In this document: in pieces, positions 11,298 through 23,389 of the stretch
How the letters are laid out: every line of letters begins with the position of its first letter
Position numbering within the stretch: the first letter of the stretch is position 1
Origin: Isoetes taiwanensis
Taxonomy: Eukaryota > Streptophyta > Lycopodiopsida > Isoetales > Isoetaceae
Reading direction: 5' to 3'
Length of the DNA: 64,000 nt
Assembly (NCBI GenBank): GCA_021234155.1
Contig: JAJEKV010000053.1
Coordinates: 5,300,488-5,364,487, forward strand
Notes under the pieces: generated by a model
Database searches by the model: none
Seen by the model: the letters and a program-made list of their open reading frames with translations, nothing else
What the model was told of the DNA's origin: nothing
Program-made: the position numbers and the translations under genes

Positions 11298-11625
11298 CTT
11301 AAAAGATATTCAGGTTATGCAAGACAGTACAGGTTATGCAAGACACGCTGCATGTCTTCACAAGGCACTTCCATTGAACTTGCTGCAGAAGCATTACATT
11401 GTTTGAGGCAGCGAGAGTGAATTAGTTTGGAACTGTAGAAGACCATTTGGATCAACAACTAGCTTAAAAGTTATTCAGGTTATGCAAGACAGTTTTGAAT
11501 TACACGTTGCATGACTTCACAAGGCACTTCCATTGAACTTGCTGCATAAGCATTACATTGTTTGAGGCAGCAACAGTGAATTAGTTTGGAATTATAGAAG
11601 ACCATCTGGATCAACAACTAGCAAA
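11298..11625. repeat. 165-bp tandem duplication
   Basis: A unit starting CTTAAAAG(A/T)TATTCAGGTT at 11298 is repeated from 11463 with about 90 percent identity by eye and ends CATCAACAACTAGC-like. The first copy contains an internal duplication of CAGGTTATGCAAGACA. No protein or transposon signature was found in it. Confidence 0.7.
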
Positions 11626-11982
11626 CAACAGGCACAATACATTTTTCGAGCAAAAAGTAGTAGTTTAAAGAGCAGTTGTCATGTCTCTTCAATTGGTAAA
11701 CTATATATTATATACTATGTTGTTTGAATAGGTTTAGAGTTTATTAAGACATTTTGCCATTGTCACGTGAGTAGCATAGATTAACACCAAAAAACCCATT
11801 GGGCTTCATTTTGCTTTCCCATCCAATGAGGTTATGACGTGTGGCAAATATTATTTGTCTGAAAGTCAAGCAAGAACAACGGCAGATTTTTACTTTCTTT
11901 CCGTCGATCTTACCATGCATTCCATCGATCTTACCCTGGATTCAGGTGCAGAATGAAGCCCAATGGATATTTTCCGTTATGC

Positions 11983-12078
11983 CAAAGGCCCGTTGGGCTG
12001 TTTTCTGGCCGGTCAAGCTGGCCTTCGCGTTCCGCACGTCGGCCATCTTTCCTGGCCAGGAACAGCCCACTGGGCCTT
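11983..12078. repeat. Foldback hairpin, ~95 bp
   Basis: AAGGCCCGTTGGGCTGTT (about 11984-12001) and AACAGCCCACTGGGCCTT (12061-12078) are complementary at 16 of 18 positions, with further CTGGCC/GGCCAG pairing inside. It could be a small foldback element or an inverted-repeat transcript source. It lies just before the sequence that ends in the Helitron terminus. Confidence 0.6.
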
Positions 12079-12090
12079 CCCTTATATATA

Positions 12091-13193
12091 TCTATGTCCT
12101 ACTTATGATAAACATATAGTTTAAGGTATTCTCAGGTTACCGTTTGGGGTTAGCATATACACGATAGGTTGTCAATACAGGTCCATGGCAACATAATTAT
12201 ACATCCCTTCTTAAGTTGCTCAAGTTGCCTTTACTACAATTGTGTTGATGAAATATGGATGGACACGTCTTATAATGTTGTACATGTTTTGCTATTACAA
12301 CGAAACAATTCCAGAAAACAATTGCAACACTACAATTAGTCTAATAACATCCCAATCAAAGACCAAAAAAAAAAGTAAAATAAAAAATACTGTCGACAGA
12401 CAACACAAAGGTATATTCTAACTTCTAACTTCTATCACTAACCAATATGCAATGTAAGAAAGATGAACTGAAGCTCGATGCACTATGATGTATATTTGGT
12501 AAAACAACATTGTCCACATTTGACCATAGCTCTTATGTATAAACTCTCTCTCTCACACTCGAATGGAGATCTATGAAGTTGCATTGCTTAATTCAAGTGT
12601 GATGTCCATTTAAGAGGAATGGGTTGCGCATTGGAACTCGATTGATTGTGTGGAAACAGGAAAGATGGCACTTTGATGCGCAATGGAACTTGACTTATTG
12701 TGTGAAAACAGGAAAGATGGCACTTTGATGCAGATAGAGATAGTGAGTGGGAAAAATATTTTAGATCGCACTTTTATATCATACATTCCAATCATCCCAA
12801 GCAACTCAAAATTGCTATTTCAATTAAAACAAGTGTAGTCTCAACAGGGCCAAACAATATGAAAGGTTGGGATCTACCTATATAAACATGTCTTCACTCA
12901 CGAGCATTCGATATGCGATTTTCCAAAAGCCATAAACTACCACAAGCAGGGAACAATACCTAACTCCATGCATTCCATTATGTCTACCTATTCTATTGAA
13001 CACTATGTTAATGCCCATTTCATGTGATACAGCTAATGCAATGCATCCATTAAACCCTTTACACTTGGCACTACATTACATCTATAAACACAACCACGTT
13101 TATAGCTTATTATTCCATCTACAAACTCCCTCACATCTACTCATTCCACACATCCATGACTAATGCCCGGCATCGCCGGGCACACATTTCTAG
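12091..13193 (+). mobile_element. Helitron with clear 3' end; 5' end uncertain
   Basis: The 3' end has the Helitron signature: stem-loop GCCCGGC-ATC-GCCGGGC (13165-13181), 8 bases, then CTAG at 13190-13193, followed by T. Helitrons characteristically end in a short GC hairpin 8-12 bases before CTRR and insert between A and T. No Rep/helicase coding region is present, so the copy is non-autonomous. The 5' end should begin TC after an A. TCTATGTCCTACTT at 12091 is only a weak candidate, so the left boundary given is a guess; the 3' boundary is firm. Confidence 0.6.
12626..12729. repeat. 52-bp tandem duplication
   Basis: Copies 12626-12677 and 12678-12729 share GAAACAGGAAAGATGGCACT-like parts and differ at only a few positions. 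They lie inside the presumed Helitron body. Confidence 0.6.
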
Positions 13194-15192
13194 TATTGTT
13201 TAAGTGCTTCATATCCTATGGCTCACATTTTTGTATGCTTCATTTTTAAGTAGCACCATGTTACCTCCATCCTCACTTCTACATACTGACTGGTCTATCA
13301 AACATGTTAGCCAAGAAATCAATGTCATAATGCTGACCAGACTTAATTTGTGCAATCATTATACAGCACAATTGGTGACTATTGGTGACTGATTGGACTC
13401 TTGAACAGAGACAGATAACAGCATCCATCCTCCTGTGATATCAGCATCCATCCTTCTGTGATAACAGCATAGACAGAGATAAAAGAATAAATAGTTGGAC
13501 AAGGCTAAAACAGAGTATTAATTTACCATAAGACTTAGACTTATCCACCATACCATGGATGGCTAAAATAGCTATGAATTAGCATGCTACTACCTCAAGC
13601 ATGTCCTAAATGGTTTCACTAGTATGGAGATTAGTACTTTGTCCGTATCACTGTTTTATATAGTATTAGTGAATTAGGGATCACTCATATTTTCATCCAC
13701 TACACTCGAGATGCTGATAAATCTTCCCTTTCCTTGTTTGCCATGTACATTATTTACATGTTCCATTCAACTGATAAGCCTTCCTTAGTTCTTAACGGGA
13801 GCAAAACAAAAGGCTAAGCCCAAAAAGAGGCCGCTGGAATTTTTGAACGACCATGGCCATCTAACATTCTGAGCTATAGAGCTATAGAGCTGGGCAAAGA
13901 AGATAGATAACAAGTCTGCTGGCACACTGGCAGGTGCTACTTGTCAGCTCTTTTTGTAAGTACAAATTCCAATAATTTTTGTGCCTCACCCATGTTTCAA
14001 ATTATCTTCATTGTATTCCGTCATTATCCTCTTGTTTTATTCCGACTCCAAATTCTTTTGTGTGGCAACTAAAGCCATCGATCAGGATATTGTACAAAAT
14101 CAATCAAGATACTGCCTTATCCATTTTATTAGCCTTGCAAAGGCCACAGCTTAGCATTGTATATGCAGCAACATCAGGTAGACAGCCAGCCTAATCCATC
14201 CTTTTATTTTTATCATCAACAAGGGTGCATTAAGTTATCATATGTGCTGCATGACCGCAGTCATAAAAAAATAATAGTTGGCACAATTTAGACCATGCTT
14301 GCCACTTTCTATTCTTTCATAAACTTTAAGTGCTTCATCTAATGCTGGCTTTAGCATTAGAAAGTTCCTCTTGCAATAGGATAAGCTCAGATCTGAGAGT
14401 ATTTCCAAATAATCTGTAATTGGGCAGCCAAGGCAAAGTTTATGTTGTTATATCTATAGAGATGTGCTATTAGTAGGATACATATAGATTTAGCATTGAT
14501 ATAATGCAGTAGTGTTTATAAGAAAGGGTTCAACTCCCTTTAACTATACAAAGGACTTTTATATGATGTTCTATAGTTGGCTGATGCAATTACCAGTAGT
14601 ATTTATTGGCATTGAGTTCTTCAACTTTCAAATATTGTTCTGGTGTAAAGCCAGAACATAGTCTTCTTGCTGTCATGTCGGCCTACAATCCGCAATCATG
14701 GTGGTGTGATTACCATTAAACAAAATCTTAGGCAAAGCACTGTTCACAAGCCCTTGATTCACTTATTATAGGAAGTGTCTATGACTTTATATAATACATA
14801 GATATTATTATTCAAAAGCCTAGCATCATCTCATTCCGATTCTGCCTATGTCATGACCTGCTCCAATTGGTTCAAGGAGCACCGATCCAAAAACCAAAAA
14901 TGTTATGTGTACTAATAAAATAGAATAAAATGGAATCATCTCCTTCATTTACCTTATCTACCAATGTTATATATCCATGGTTCCGTTCAACTTGAATACC
15001 ATGCACCTCAATAACATGCACTTGAAAATAACATGGTGTTTCGAGGTCTAGGACCATATCCTTGTCCTTCTCAAAAAGGCACCATAGTCTCTTTTCAATA
15101 CAACTATTTCAGAAATGATTCCTAGTCCCCATTCCTGGATATTATTGTTTCACAATGCACACCTCTAAGAAAAAACCATTTCTTGAAGATAC
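13194..15192. other. No gene recognised
   Basis: I see no supported gene. A 23-bp tandem pair lies at 13419-13464 (CAGCATCCATCC...), and a short GAGCTATA triplet repeat near 13870. Scattered open stretches (for example 13979-14194) have no family signature. Confidence 0.4.
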
Positions 15193-17128
15193 TTGAATCA
15201 AAATAGTATGAAATCAATACGTAGAATTAAAGCACATGACTTTATCTCATTCTTTCGATTACATTGTTCGTCATCCGTATATGTTACATTTATTTATCTA
15301 TCAGGCCCTACTGCCGAACAAAATGAGAAAAGCATTGAGGCGAAAGAACTATCTTGTGGTCTTATAAACGGAAATGAGGCTTCCGGTAAGTTATTTGCTC
15401 CTTTTTATATTAGTATATATCTATTTTAGTTAAATTACTAACTTTTGAATGCATGAGATGTTGGAAAAGAACAAAACATAGCTATACAACATAAATCCAC
15501 TTACGAAAAAGCACGACGAAACCATTTAAGGAGATTATCAGAGAGTGCCGTGAGAGCAGTTTTGAAGGAGGAAAGGCCGTACAAATTGGAATTTAATGCG
15601 GAAATGATCCCATGTGGTGGCTATAAGAATTACTTTGACAGGAAACTAAATGTACTTATCAAAAAGCATATTGATCTTTCCATCTCAGACATGAGAAAAA
15701 TTCCTAGTGGACAGTTGCACCTTGTGCGGTTAACTTTCTAATAAATTCATATATGCTTTGTCTTCTATGTTTCTTTTGCTAATAAAGAAAATGTATTGAC
15801 TTTTGCTTGTTGAGACTAGGATTGGTTTGTTATTCCATGGGCTGAATGGGACAAAAAGTATTGGCAAAAACGCCTTTCTAAAGGTATTAGAGATGCGAGA
15901 CGAAGTGTTTGTGAGGGGGTCTTGCCAGCAAGGAAGATTGGTGAGAAGCCTACGAAGCCAGAGTGGATGAAAAATGATATGTGGTTCAGATTTCTTGCAT
16001 ATATGGAGACAAGCCAATACAAGGTATACTATTAACCATTTTTACTTACGTTATATAGATAATTTAGATGCAAATACTAAGTTGGATTTTTGTAGAACTC
16101 AAGCACTCATAACAAAAAGGCCAGAGCCGATCAAAAACAAACTGTCAATACGGGAAGAAGGGGTTATGCTGGAACATATATGTATTTGGTAATCTATCTT
16201 GTTTTTAACTTGGGAAATAATTCTATTTAATTGTATAAGTTACACTATGGTTAAAATTTTATAGAAAGAGAAGATGCAAAGGTCACCAACCACAGCTGAA
16301 ATTGCAAATGAAGCTACCAAGGGGAGTCAAACCGCTAGATCTAGAAGAGAAATCAAATAATGTAAGTTCCATTTGTGTTTTTTCAAAACAATATGTTGAA
16401 CTTTCATATGTATTTATTTTATTCACTCTATGTACTTTTAGGAGACATGTGCACCTTCTTCCCCATCTTTCAATATGAAGACTACATGCAAATGTGTTGT
16501 GAAACCGATCCCTCTTTATGAAAGCTTTGAAAAGCCTATAGAAGGTCAAGTTGATGTTACACAATCAGTGAACGATGCTAAATCTGTGCTTCAGGAATTG
16601 CACAAACAAATTGAAAGCTTGTCTATGAAAAAGAAACAACTCGAAGAATAGAATAGAATATAATAGTTTTTTTAGGTCATGGGATATGAATAAAAAGCTA
16701 AGTTGAAAACATCTTCATTAAGTGTTCGTGCTCATTTTATTTTACTTTATAAATCCTTTACAAACGTCGATGTAGGCGGCAAGAAAAGTCATGAATAAAG
16801 AAGCTTCGATTGGAAGCCAAGTAAGTAAATCTTTTTGCTTAGTGAATTATATAATAAGTTCCATTAATCTTCTTCAATGCCTGGACATTAGGGAAGCGCC
16901 ATTCCTAAGTTTAAAAAACAATGCCCGTCGACAAAACATGTCCAGAAAAGTTTTGAGGTAATATCTTTATTTGTGATTCAAGTCCTTAAGTTTTTTGAGA
17001 ATTAATACTTACTCTTCTTCTTGTTTGATTCACATTAGGAGAATAGTGAAGTCCAAATTCTTGATCTAAGAAGTAAATCTGTCATTGGTCATGGAAGAAT
17101 TTTTTCATTGGATCCAAAGATGCGATAA
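15193..17128 (+). pseudogene. En/Spm (CACTA) plant transposase-type gene, multi-exon
   Basis: A chain of short plus-strand exons resembles the second gene of plant CACTA elements (the Ptta/En/Spm, Transposase_24 type). One segment to about 15741 contains AVRAVLKEERPYKLEF. An exon at about 15823-16023 has DWFVIPWAEWDKKYWQKRL and ends at GTATAC. An exon at about 16097-16189 reads NKKARADQK...NTGRRGYAGT, matching the NRAK...GSKSF-like block of the family, and ends at GTAATC. The next, from 16265, has KEKMQRSPTTAEIANEAT, then a stop. An exon from about 16442 ends in a coiled coil (ELHKQIESLSMKKKQLEE). A last piece (about 17040-17128) has SVIGHGRIFSLDPK, as at the C-terminus of the family. The internal stop suggests decay or alternative splicing. 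Confidence 0.65.
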
Positions 17129-17339
17129 ACTCAGTAATTATATGGCCACTATCTTTATTAAGTAATATTTCTCAATAAACTTATTGAGTTATTGTCTATG
17201 ACACTTTGTTGAATGTATTGCTATTGCAAGTTTTATTGCAAACATATTTCTTGTTCATAGTGTCTATAAGTTTGGCACACAATATGATTATTGAATATCC
17301 TTGTGATAATGTATGATACTCAAATCATGTAAAATTGGC

Positions 17340-17807
17340 AATTCCTTCCCATAAATGTGTCATAATGCATGACATATCAATGCCACTTGAATGTCGCAAC
17401 CATTACACATACATGGCACTTGAATGACACAATCATCACATATATATGTCACCTACATGTCACATTAATGGCATTTGAGTGGCACAAGCACCACATATAC
17501 ATGTTAGAATTCATGTCATTTCCATGGCACTTGAATAGCACTATGCATGTCACTTAAAGCACACATGAAAGGCACAACTAAGTCATATATATGTCAAATG
17601 CGTGTCACTTACATGACAGTTGAATGGCATAAACATGTCAGTTAAACGGCACTTAAATGACAAATATTTTGGCCACACAAAAATGGCACAAAAAGGGCAG
17701 AGGATAAAGGGCATAAATTTGCATTAATGGCACACATCAAAAGTGTCATTTGTATACATAAAAAATGACACTTATTTGTGCCATTTATACGTATTTTTGT
17801 AGTAGTG
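17340..17807 (+). mobile_element. CACTA element 3' end with subterminal repeats
   Basis: The terminal inverted repeat is GTATTTTTGTAGTAGTG (17791-17807), the complement of CACTACTACAAAAATAC, which is the usual plant CACTA end. It is followed by TTT (17808-17810), a possible 3-bp target duplication. The preceding 450 bp are packed with TGGCAC, TGACAC and TGTCAC words in both orientations (for example ATGGCACTTGAATGACAC near 17413), as expected of subterminal transposase-binding repeats. The matching 5' terminus was not found upstream, so the left part of the element is missing or rearranged. Confidence 0.8.
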
Positions 17808-18104
17808 TTTTGGAAATTCCAGAATGCCTTGTGGCGCACACCGTGTGTATCGGACCATAGTTGACCAAGAATGATAGGTCTAAATTGTAATATGATAGGT
17901 TAAGTAAGCTTAAAATCTGAAACTGTGCTAGCAAGATATCGAGTAATAGGAAACAATAAATTAAGGGATAAAAAGGGCCACTACTCACGTCGTGCACCAC
18001 AAGAATTTTAGTCGTCCTCCTGGCGCATGCCACGAGTAGTTGACCGTTGACTTTTTAGCTCAAAATTTATTTTTATGTAATTGAAGAATTGAACCTCTAA
18101 CATC

Positions 18105-18200
18105 TTGGCAGCAAATCTATGATCTTACTAATATGCCAAGAGCATTTTAATATTGGCAGCAAATCTATGATCTTACTAATATGCCAAGAGCATTTTAATA
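18105..18200. repeat. 48-bp tandem duplication
   Basis: Two identical 48-bp units (18105-18152 and 18153-18200) begin TTGGCAGCAAATCTATGATC. Their perfect identity suggests a recent duplication. They lie downstream of the SINE promoter in its reading direction. Confidence 0.85.
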
Positions 18201-18325
18201 ATATTTATTCGACTTTTATTTCTTATGTACAGTACATGACAGTTTTAAGGTTAAGAAAGAAATTTGAACCCTTGATTCTTGGCTCCCAGCCAACAGTACT
18301 TACCATTTGAGGTAGTGTAATAATA
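18200..18325 (-). mobile_element. tRNA-derived SINE head (A and B boxes)
   Basis: On the minus strand CTACCTCAAATGGTAAG (A box; 18299-18315) is followed by a perfect anticodon-like stem TTGGCT-GGG-AGCCAA and then AAGGGTTCAAATTT (B box; around 18261-18273). The order and spacing match an internal RNA polymerase III promoter inherited from a tRNA. There is no complete acceptor stem or intact tRNA fold, so this is a SINE head and not a tRNA gene. The 3' boundary and tail are not clear, and the 48-bp repeats may be part of the body. Confidence 0.55.
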
Positions 18326-18330
18326 GTGTA

Positions 18331-21300
18331 ATTTTTTATATGTGTTAATCTTGTAGGCTAGCAGCTCAAGGGGACACCACGCAACGTCAACAAAAGGAGC
18401 AACCAAGCTAGACACCCGAGGCTGACCAAGACGAACTTCCAGCTCCCTTGCACTAGTTGGAAAACTTTCATGACTTCATCGGTTCTAAAAATAGGAGATC
18501 ATGATGGAGAGAAGACACATATCAGGGGAGGAACATCTCTGACTTGAAGGCCTATATCAGCATCAGGGGCAAGATCGAGGAGGAGGATAGTCTGTTCGAA
18601 CAAGAACTTCAAATCCATAAACACCTGGAAATCAAAGGAAGAGCGACTTTATTAGTTCAGCAAATGGTGCGAGACTCGGATAGGACCCAAAGGACGGAGG
18701 AGATGACCCAGTCAGTCGGTACAGAACACTCAAAGGCGACCAGAAGGAGCTATGGTAGGTGCAATGGGGACGACCACACTTCGAGACATATGGGAAGCAT
18801 CTCACAACGAAGCAAAGTTCAAGCAACAGGAATCGCGCTTCGAAATTCAACCTGTGGAGAAATGACACTGTCTATCCGCTGATTGCCATCTCAAAGCTTC
18901 GAACGCATGCAAGACTTGCCGACTACACCAACCAGGTGATCCTACTCAAGAAATCAACAACACTACACATCTTCAACCTTGCAACTGCACACTGCATATA
19001 AGGATGCATTCCACACAGCTGGTAAACACATTACGGAGGAGCAATTCCTACTCAAGGCTTCACATCGAGGAACATTTTTTACAACTTGGGATGAAGAGCT
19101 CAGATCGGACAGAAAGATCAACTATAGTAGTAGCATTTCAAGGAATCCTGGAATCAACCAGAACGAGGAATATATAGCAAGTAAGAAGAATCAAACATGA
19201 CAGGAGGAAGGAAAATCCTAAAGGAGTATAAACATTTAAGCATATCCTCTAATGTAATTTGGAAAAATGAATGAATTGAAATCCCAATGTAAGTGTGTAT
19301 ATGTCTATTGTATATCTCGGAAGCTCACACATATAGTATAGAAACATGAGTTTAGGGTTATGTTTTAGGGATCTAGCATGTAGATCAAGAAACTCCATCA
19401 CTTCGACTGCCAAAGGATGAAGCAAATAAGCACAGCTATAGCCCAAGATCAAGTTTTCAAATGGAAGAGAAAGTAAAGGGAGGACAAACAGAGCCCAAGC
19501 AAAGCTTTGACTCCAAACACTTTGGGAAGTGCCCTTAAGTAGAAGATCGCTCATCTAGCACAATGTCATGATGAAAGATAATGTTGGTCGCGTCAAGATC
19601 ATTAGTGCTGCACCATCTAGGTTTTGCACCACGACATCTTTGGGATGCAACTCTACCTCTTGTGGCAGCGGCAACACTTGACGACCTTATGACACGAGTG
19701 TTCTCAATAATAGAAGGAGGAATGACCAGACATCTTCGAGAGAAATAAATAAATAAATAAATAAAACTCGGCCACAATCTTAAGCCGACAGACGTCGAGA
19801 AAGTCTTCGGGATGACCCGACATCAACGAGCCAACTGAGAAGGCAACATTTCGACGACCATAATCCTGCCTTGTGGTGATTAATGGTGATGCTTATAACA
19901 TGCGTCTTAAATGAAGATACACTTACAAAAGGTACCGCAACGATGGATCATTCAACAACTAGGTGATGGCTACGTCAGGTACTCCTACCAGTAATTAGAA
20001 GAGTCGATTGTATGTCTGACATGTACGCCCAAGATAGAAGCATTCGACACCTTAACGACAAAGATAACAATCAAACCACCATCGACAAAAAGACAATCAA
20101 GACAATAGCCAGGTTATTCAAGAACAAAACTAGGTTTAGGACAGAAACTTCTTCAACTCAAGGATCAAGCTACACCGACATAAGGATCCATCATCTCGAT
20201 AGCATAGCCATCAAGAATGAAAGCCATGATGTTTTATTTGCCAAGGAGAGGGATAAACGGCCAGAAACTAGAAGATGGAGAAGTGCTCGCAATCAACTAC
20301 TTCCACGGCATCCATAGAGGCAATATGAAGTTCAAAATTGCTGAGCATGATCAAGTACCACTGGAAGCTACCATAGGATAAGAAGATGGCATAGCATCGT
20401 AGAAGCGACAATGTCCAAGCCATGTGATTGAGAGGATCAAACAAATAAGATTGCAAGCTAGATGGAGAAGTAACTAGGCGAACTGAGCTGAAGAATCGTC
20501 GATTTAACTAGGAACCTTATCAGGATATGGCAACTCGCATGCAACTGGTGAACCCAATAAGAGAACAACTCCTTGGGATTCTAGCCAAAGCAAATGCGCT
20601 CAAGAGACGCCTCCAAATAGCTTCAGACATCGTGGATGGGAGACAACTTTTGCCCAAGAACAAGATCAGAAAATAGACCGGAATACCGAAGCATCAATGG
20701 CCTACGCATCTTTAGTTAGAGTGTGAAGCAAAAGCGTATTGCGTCGTAGTCAACAGATATCGGATCAACGGACCTACACAAAGTATGAGCTGACGTACAA
20801 ATAGGAGGAACATTGACACCACTGCCATGGAATATGTGTGCACCTCAAGAGGAGGCACTTGGGGAGCCTAGTAGCTTTAATAGTAATTGTGATTGTGAAA
20901 GCTATAGACCTTGCACGTATATTCTTCAAGCACCACTGCCAACATTGATAAGTAGATCTTGAAATTTGTGAAGCAAAAAACATGTATCAATAATGGGATT
21001 TGAATCGTTAATGGATTTTCTATCATAGTAGCAGTAGCGCATTTTATGGGGTTTGAGTGCATTGTAACCTAGTAGTGAAGATGGCTCCGAGGAACAAATT
21101 AAAATCACGCAATACCCATAGCGTGCAATTGGTTCTCCTTTGGCCGCCATCATTTTGTGCCTTAGCTTCACATAAGAAGAAGAAATCTTCCTCTTCGTCC
21201 AAAAAAAACAACACCCTAATTTTGGCTCTGGATGGGCATACGCTCACGCTTTGCTAAAAAATGGCCATTAACTTAAAAAAAAAAACAATGAAAGGCACAT

Positions 21301-21600
21301 TACACCATTAAAAACTACCCCACAGGGTCTTTCGCGGACCTTATGATTTGGACATGGGATTGATTTTTGTGTGTAATGGCATGGTTTTTTGTAGAATGGA
21401 AATTTTAAGAGTTTACAAAGGTTGTGGTTTTGTAAAGGATCCCAATTTGGTTAGCAGGGAAAATAACTTGAAATTGAATGGAATGGTGGCAGAGTATCAC
21501 CATGACAAGGTAAATGTGTGATATTCAATCACTCACTATTGTTTAGTTCCGTTCAGTGGAGTTCATTTTGGAAATGAATCTGAGCTTTGTGATAACTTGG
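18331..21600. other. No gene recognised; possible old retroelement
   Basis: A long purine-rich plus-strand tract (GAAGA, AAGGA, CAAGACG) with fragmented open frames, none with a family motif I recognise. An (AAAT)n run lies at about 19742-19764. The composition shifts abruptly at 18360 and near 20880, which may mark a decayed inserted element. At 21180-21250, CT/TTCTTC-rich and CCCTAATTTT sequence resembles plant 5' regions. Confidence 0.35.
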
Positions 21601-21633
21601 AGTCGGTGCTGACACTATCACTGTCACTGTTCC

Positions 21634-21643
21634 TTATATAAAG
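21634..21643 (+). promoter_or_regulatory. TATA box of the OB-fold gene
   Basis: TATATAAAGG lies about 95 bp before the ATG at 21730. This spacing would put the transcription start near 21665 and leave a short leader. The leader has two copies of TGGTTTCT(G/A)AGCAAT. Assignment by position and sequence only. Confidence 0.45.
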
Positions 21644-21729
21644 GATTTGAATATGCGGCAACTGGAATTGCTGGTTTCTGAGCAATTCTTGGAAGTGTTG
21701 GTTTCTAAGCAATGTTAGACTAGTTTTTG

Positions 21730-23037
21730 ATGGCATCTAGTTTTACGATTGCTTCGATGCGAGTAGAAGAGGTGCGGGTTGAAGACTTGAATTATGCCAA
21801 TGCTTTTAGCCAAAGTAATGATTCTGTTAATTCAGAAATGGAGTTATCTGAATTGGGCAGTCTATTTTATTTGGAGCCAGGCTCAGATGGGACTCCCCGA
21901 GTGCGGCAGCAAAATTGTTTTTCCTTGATGCAATTTTCGGGGAATTGTATACGTGTCCTTGTGCTTGTGCAATATAGACATACAAAGTGGAGGGGCTCCT
22001 GCAAAGAATGTGTTGCGATGGCAGATGTGGTAGATCAATATGCTTGTGAAACCATAGTGGTCAGTGCAGAAGGAAGTGGATTCTGTCGTGCACAACAGTT
22101 CCTTAAGCCCGGAACTTGGTTAGATATCAAGAACTATGGCATTGTGCCTATTGATCATTCCTTTCAGTATGGGGGCTGCGAGGATGTGATACAAATTTTG
22201 CCTCAGACAGAAATTTGTTTTGTTTCAAGTGAGCAGATAATGTTGGAATTGCTGCCTACACGAGGTTTGAATATAGCAGCCTTGTTAGATATGCCATGTC
22301 ATTTGCGAGTCAATGGTAGTATTATGGCTACGATTATCAGATTGGATGAGACAAGGAGTGAGCCTTTGCTGCGTATTGCAGATGGTGTACGAGCTGAAGA
22401 CTCAGTCGACTTGTATTTTTGCAGTGAGAAGAGGTCTTTATTCGAGCGCCTGAAGACTTTGTATTTGTCTGGAGCAAGGCCAGTGGCATTGTTCAAGAGC
22501 ATAACACGTTGCATTGTGTCGAATTCTCGTAGTCTTATCACCACAGGTGCAACTCTAGCGTTTAGGCCTTTGGCGAGTCCTTCTAAGAGCGCATTTCCTA
22601 CTGTTTTTAAATACGATGGTGCTTTTGTTGAATACCTAAGGAATGTTGTTTTCTCGACTCATAATCGGGTGTTGAACGATGGTGAGGTACCATTTTGTAG
22701 TTTCATGTATATGTATTGCATATGTTATGCTTATGTGATTTAGTATTTCCAGAGTTGTGTAATCAATTCTACATGTCGTATGGATCAGATTACAGGGCAG
22801 CTGCAGTTACAGATTACTTCTAAGAGCGTTATCAAGTATGTTTGCAGTAGTTGCTTGGAGGAGAATTGGGTGGATGTTGTATGCATTAGGTGTGGCAGGC
22901 GAGATATAAAAGGACAGTTGACAATATTAGGAAAAATAGTGACGCCAACCAAGGCCGTGCGAATTTCTGTAGGTGGGAAAATTTTGGATGCATTGCGTAT
23001 ACGAAGATGGAGGGACTTTGTCAGTGCTTATGCGTGA
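21730..23037 (+). CDS. OB-fold, zinc-ribbon protein (RPA70 C-domain-like)
   Basis: The first exon runs from the ATG at 21730 to 22686 (319 codons). A 66-bp intron (22687-22752, GTACC...TTTCCAG) is followed by an in-frame second exon from 22753. The second exon carries a zinc ribbon, KYVCSSCLEENWVDVVCIRC (CX2C-X9-CX2C), at the start of a beta-rich segment, like the third DNA-binding OB fold of RPA70. Earlier, a segment with HLRVNGSIMATIIRL...ADG and VALFKSITRCIVSN also looks OB-like. The frame closes at 23037 (SAYA stop). One base out of frame, coding continues with MRDPHELQQMLLRNRLVYMF...GEITGFLVA to 23134, so one base may be lost or miscalled near 23015. Single-stranded DNA binding is inferred. 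Shieldin-2, CTC1 or MEIOB relatives are possible; I cannot choose. No mobile-element signature lies within it. Confidence 0.6.
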
Positions 23038-23389
23038 TCCACATGAGTTGCAGCAAATGCTTTTGCGTAATAGGCTAGTTTACATGTTTCGTGTTAACTA
23101 TGCCGGAGAAATCACGGGGTTCTTAGTTGCTTAGGTTCTGGCTTATGTTTCTGTTGTGGTTGTTTAAAAGTTCACATAATTGTTAGGTTATAGTGATGTG
23201 AGGTTGAAATTTTGTAATCAAGTAAATGCGAGGATGGTTTTTGTAGTGAAACTGTGTGTAATTACAGTTTGTTTTAATGAGATTTGTTGGTTGAAGACGT
23301 ATTATGAGTATGAGAAGGTGTTTGTGGGATTTTGTTTTTTAAAGATAAGCTCATTTATGATCCTCTGTTATTTAATGTTGGACCTCTGT

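Noticed and set aside
18261..18315. Functional tRNA gene
   Set aside because: Only A and B boxes and an anticodon-like stem are present; there is no acceptor stem and no standard anticodon loop.
19535..19777. Minus-strand frame with IYLFIYF start
   Set aside because: Starts in an (AAAT)n run and has no family signature.
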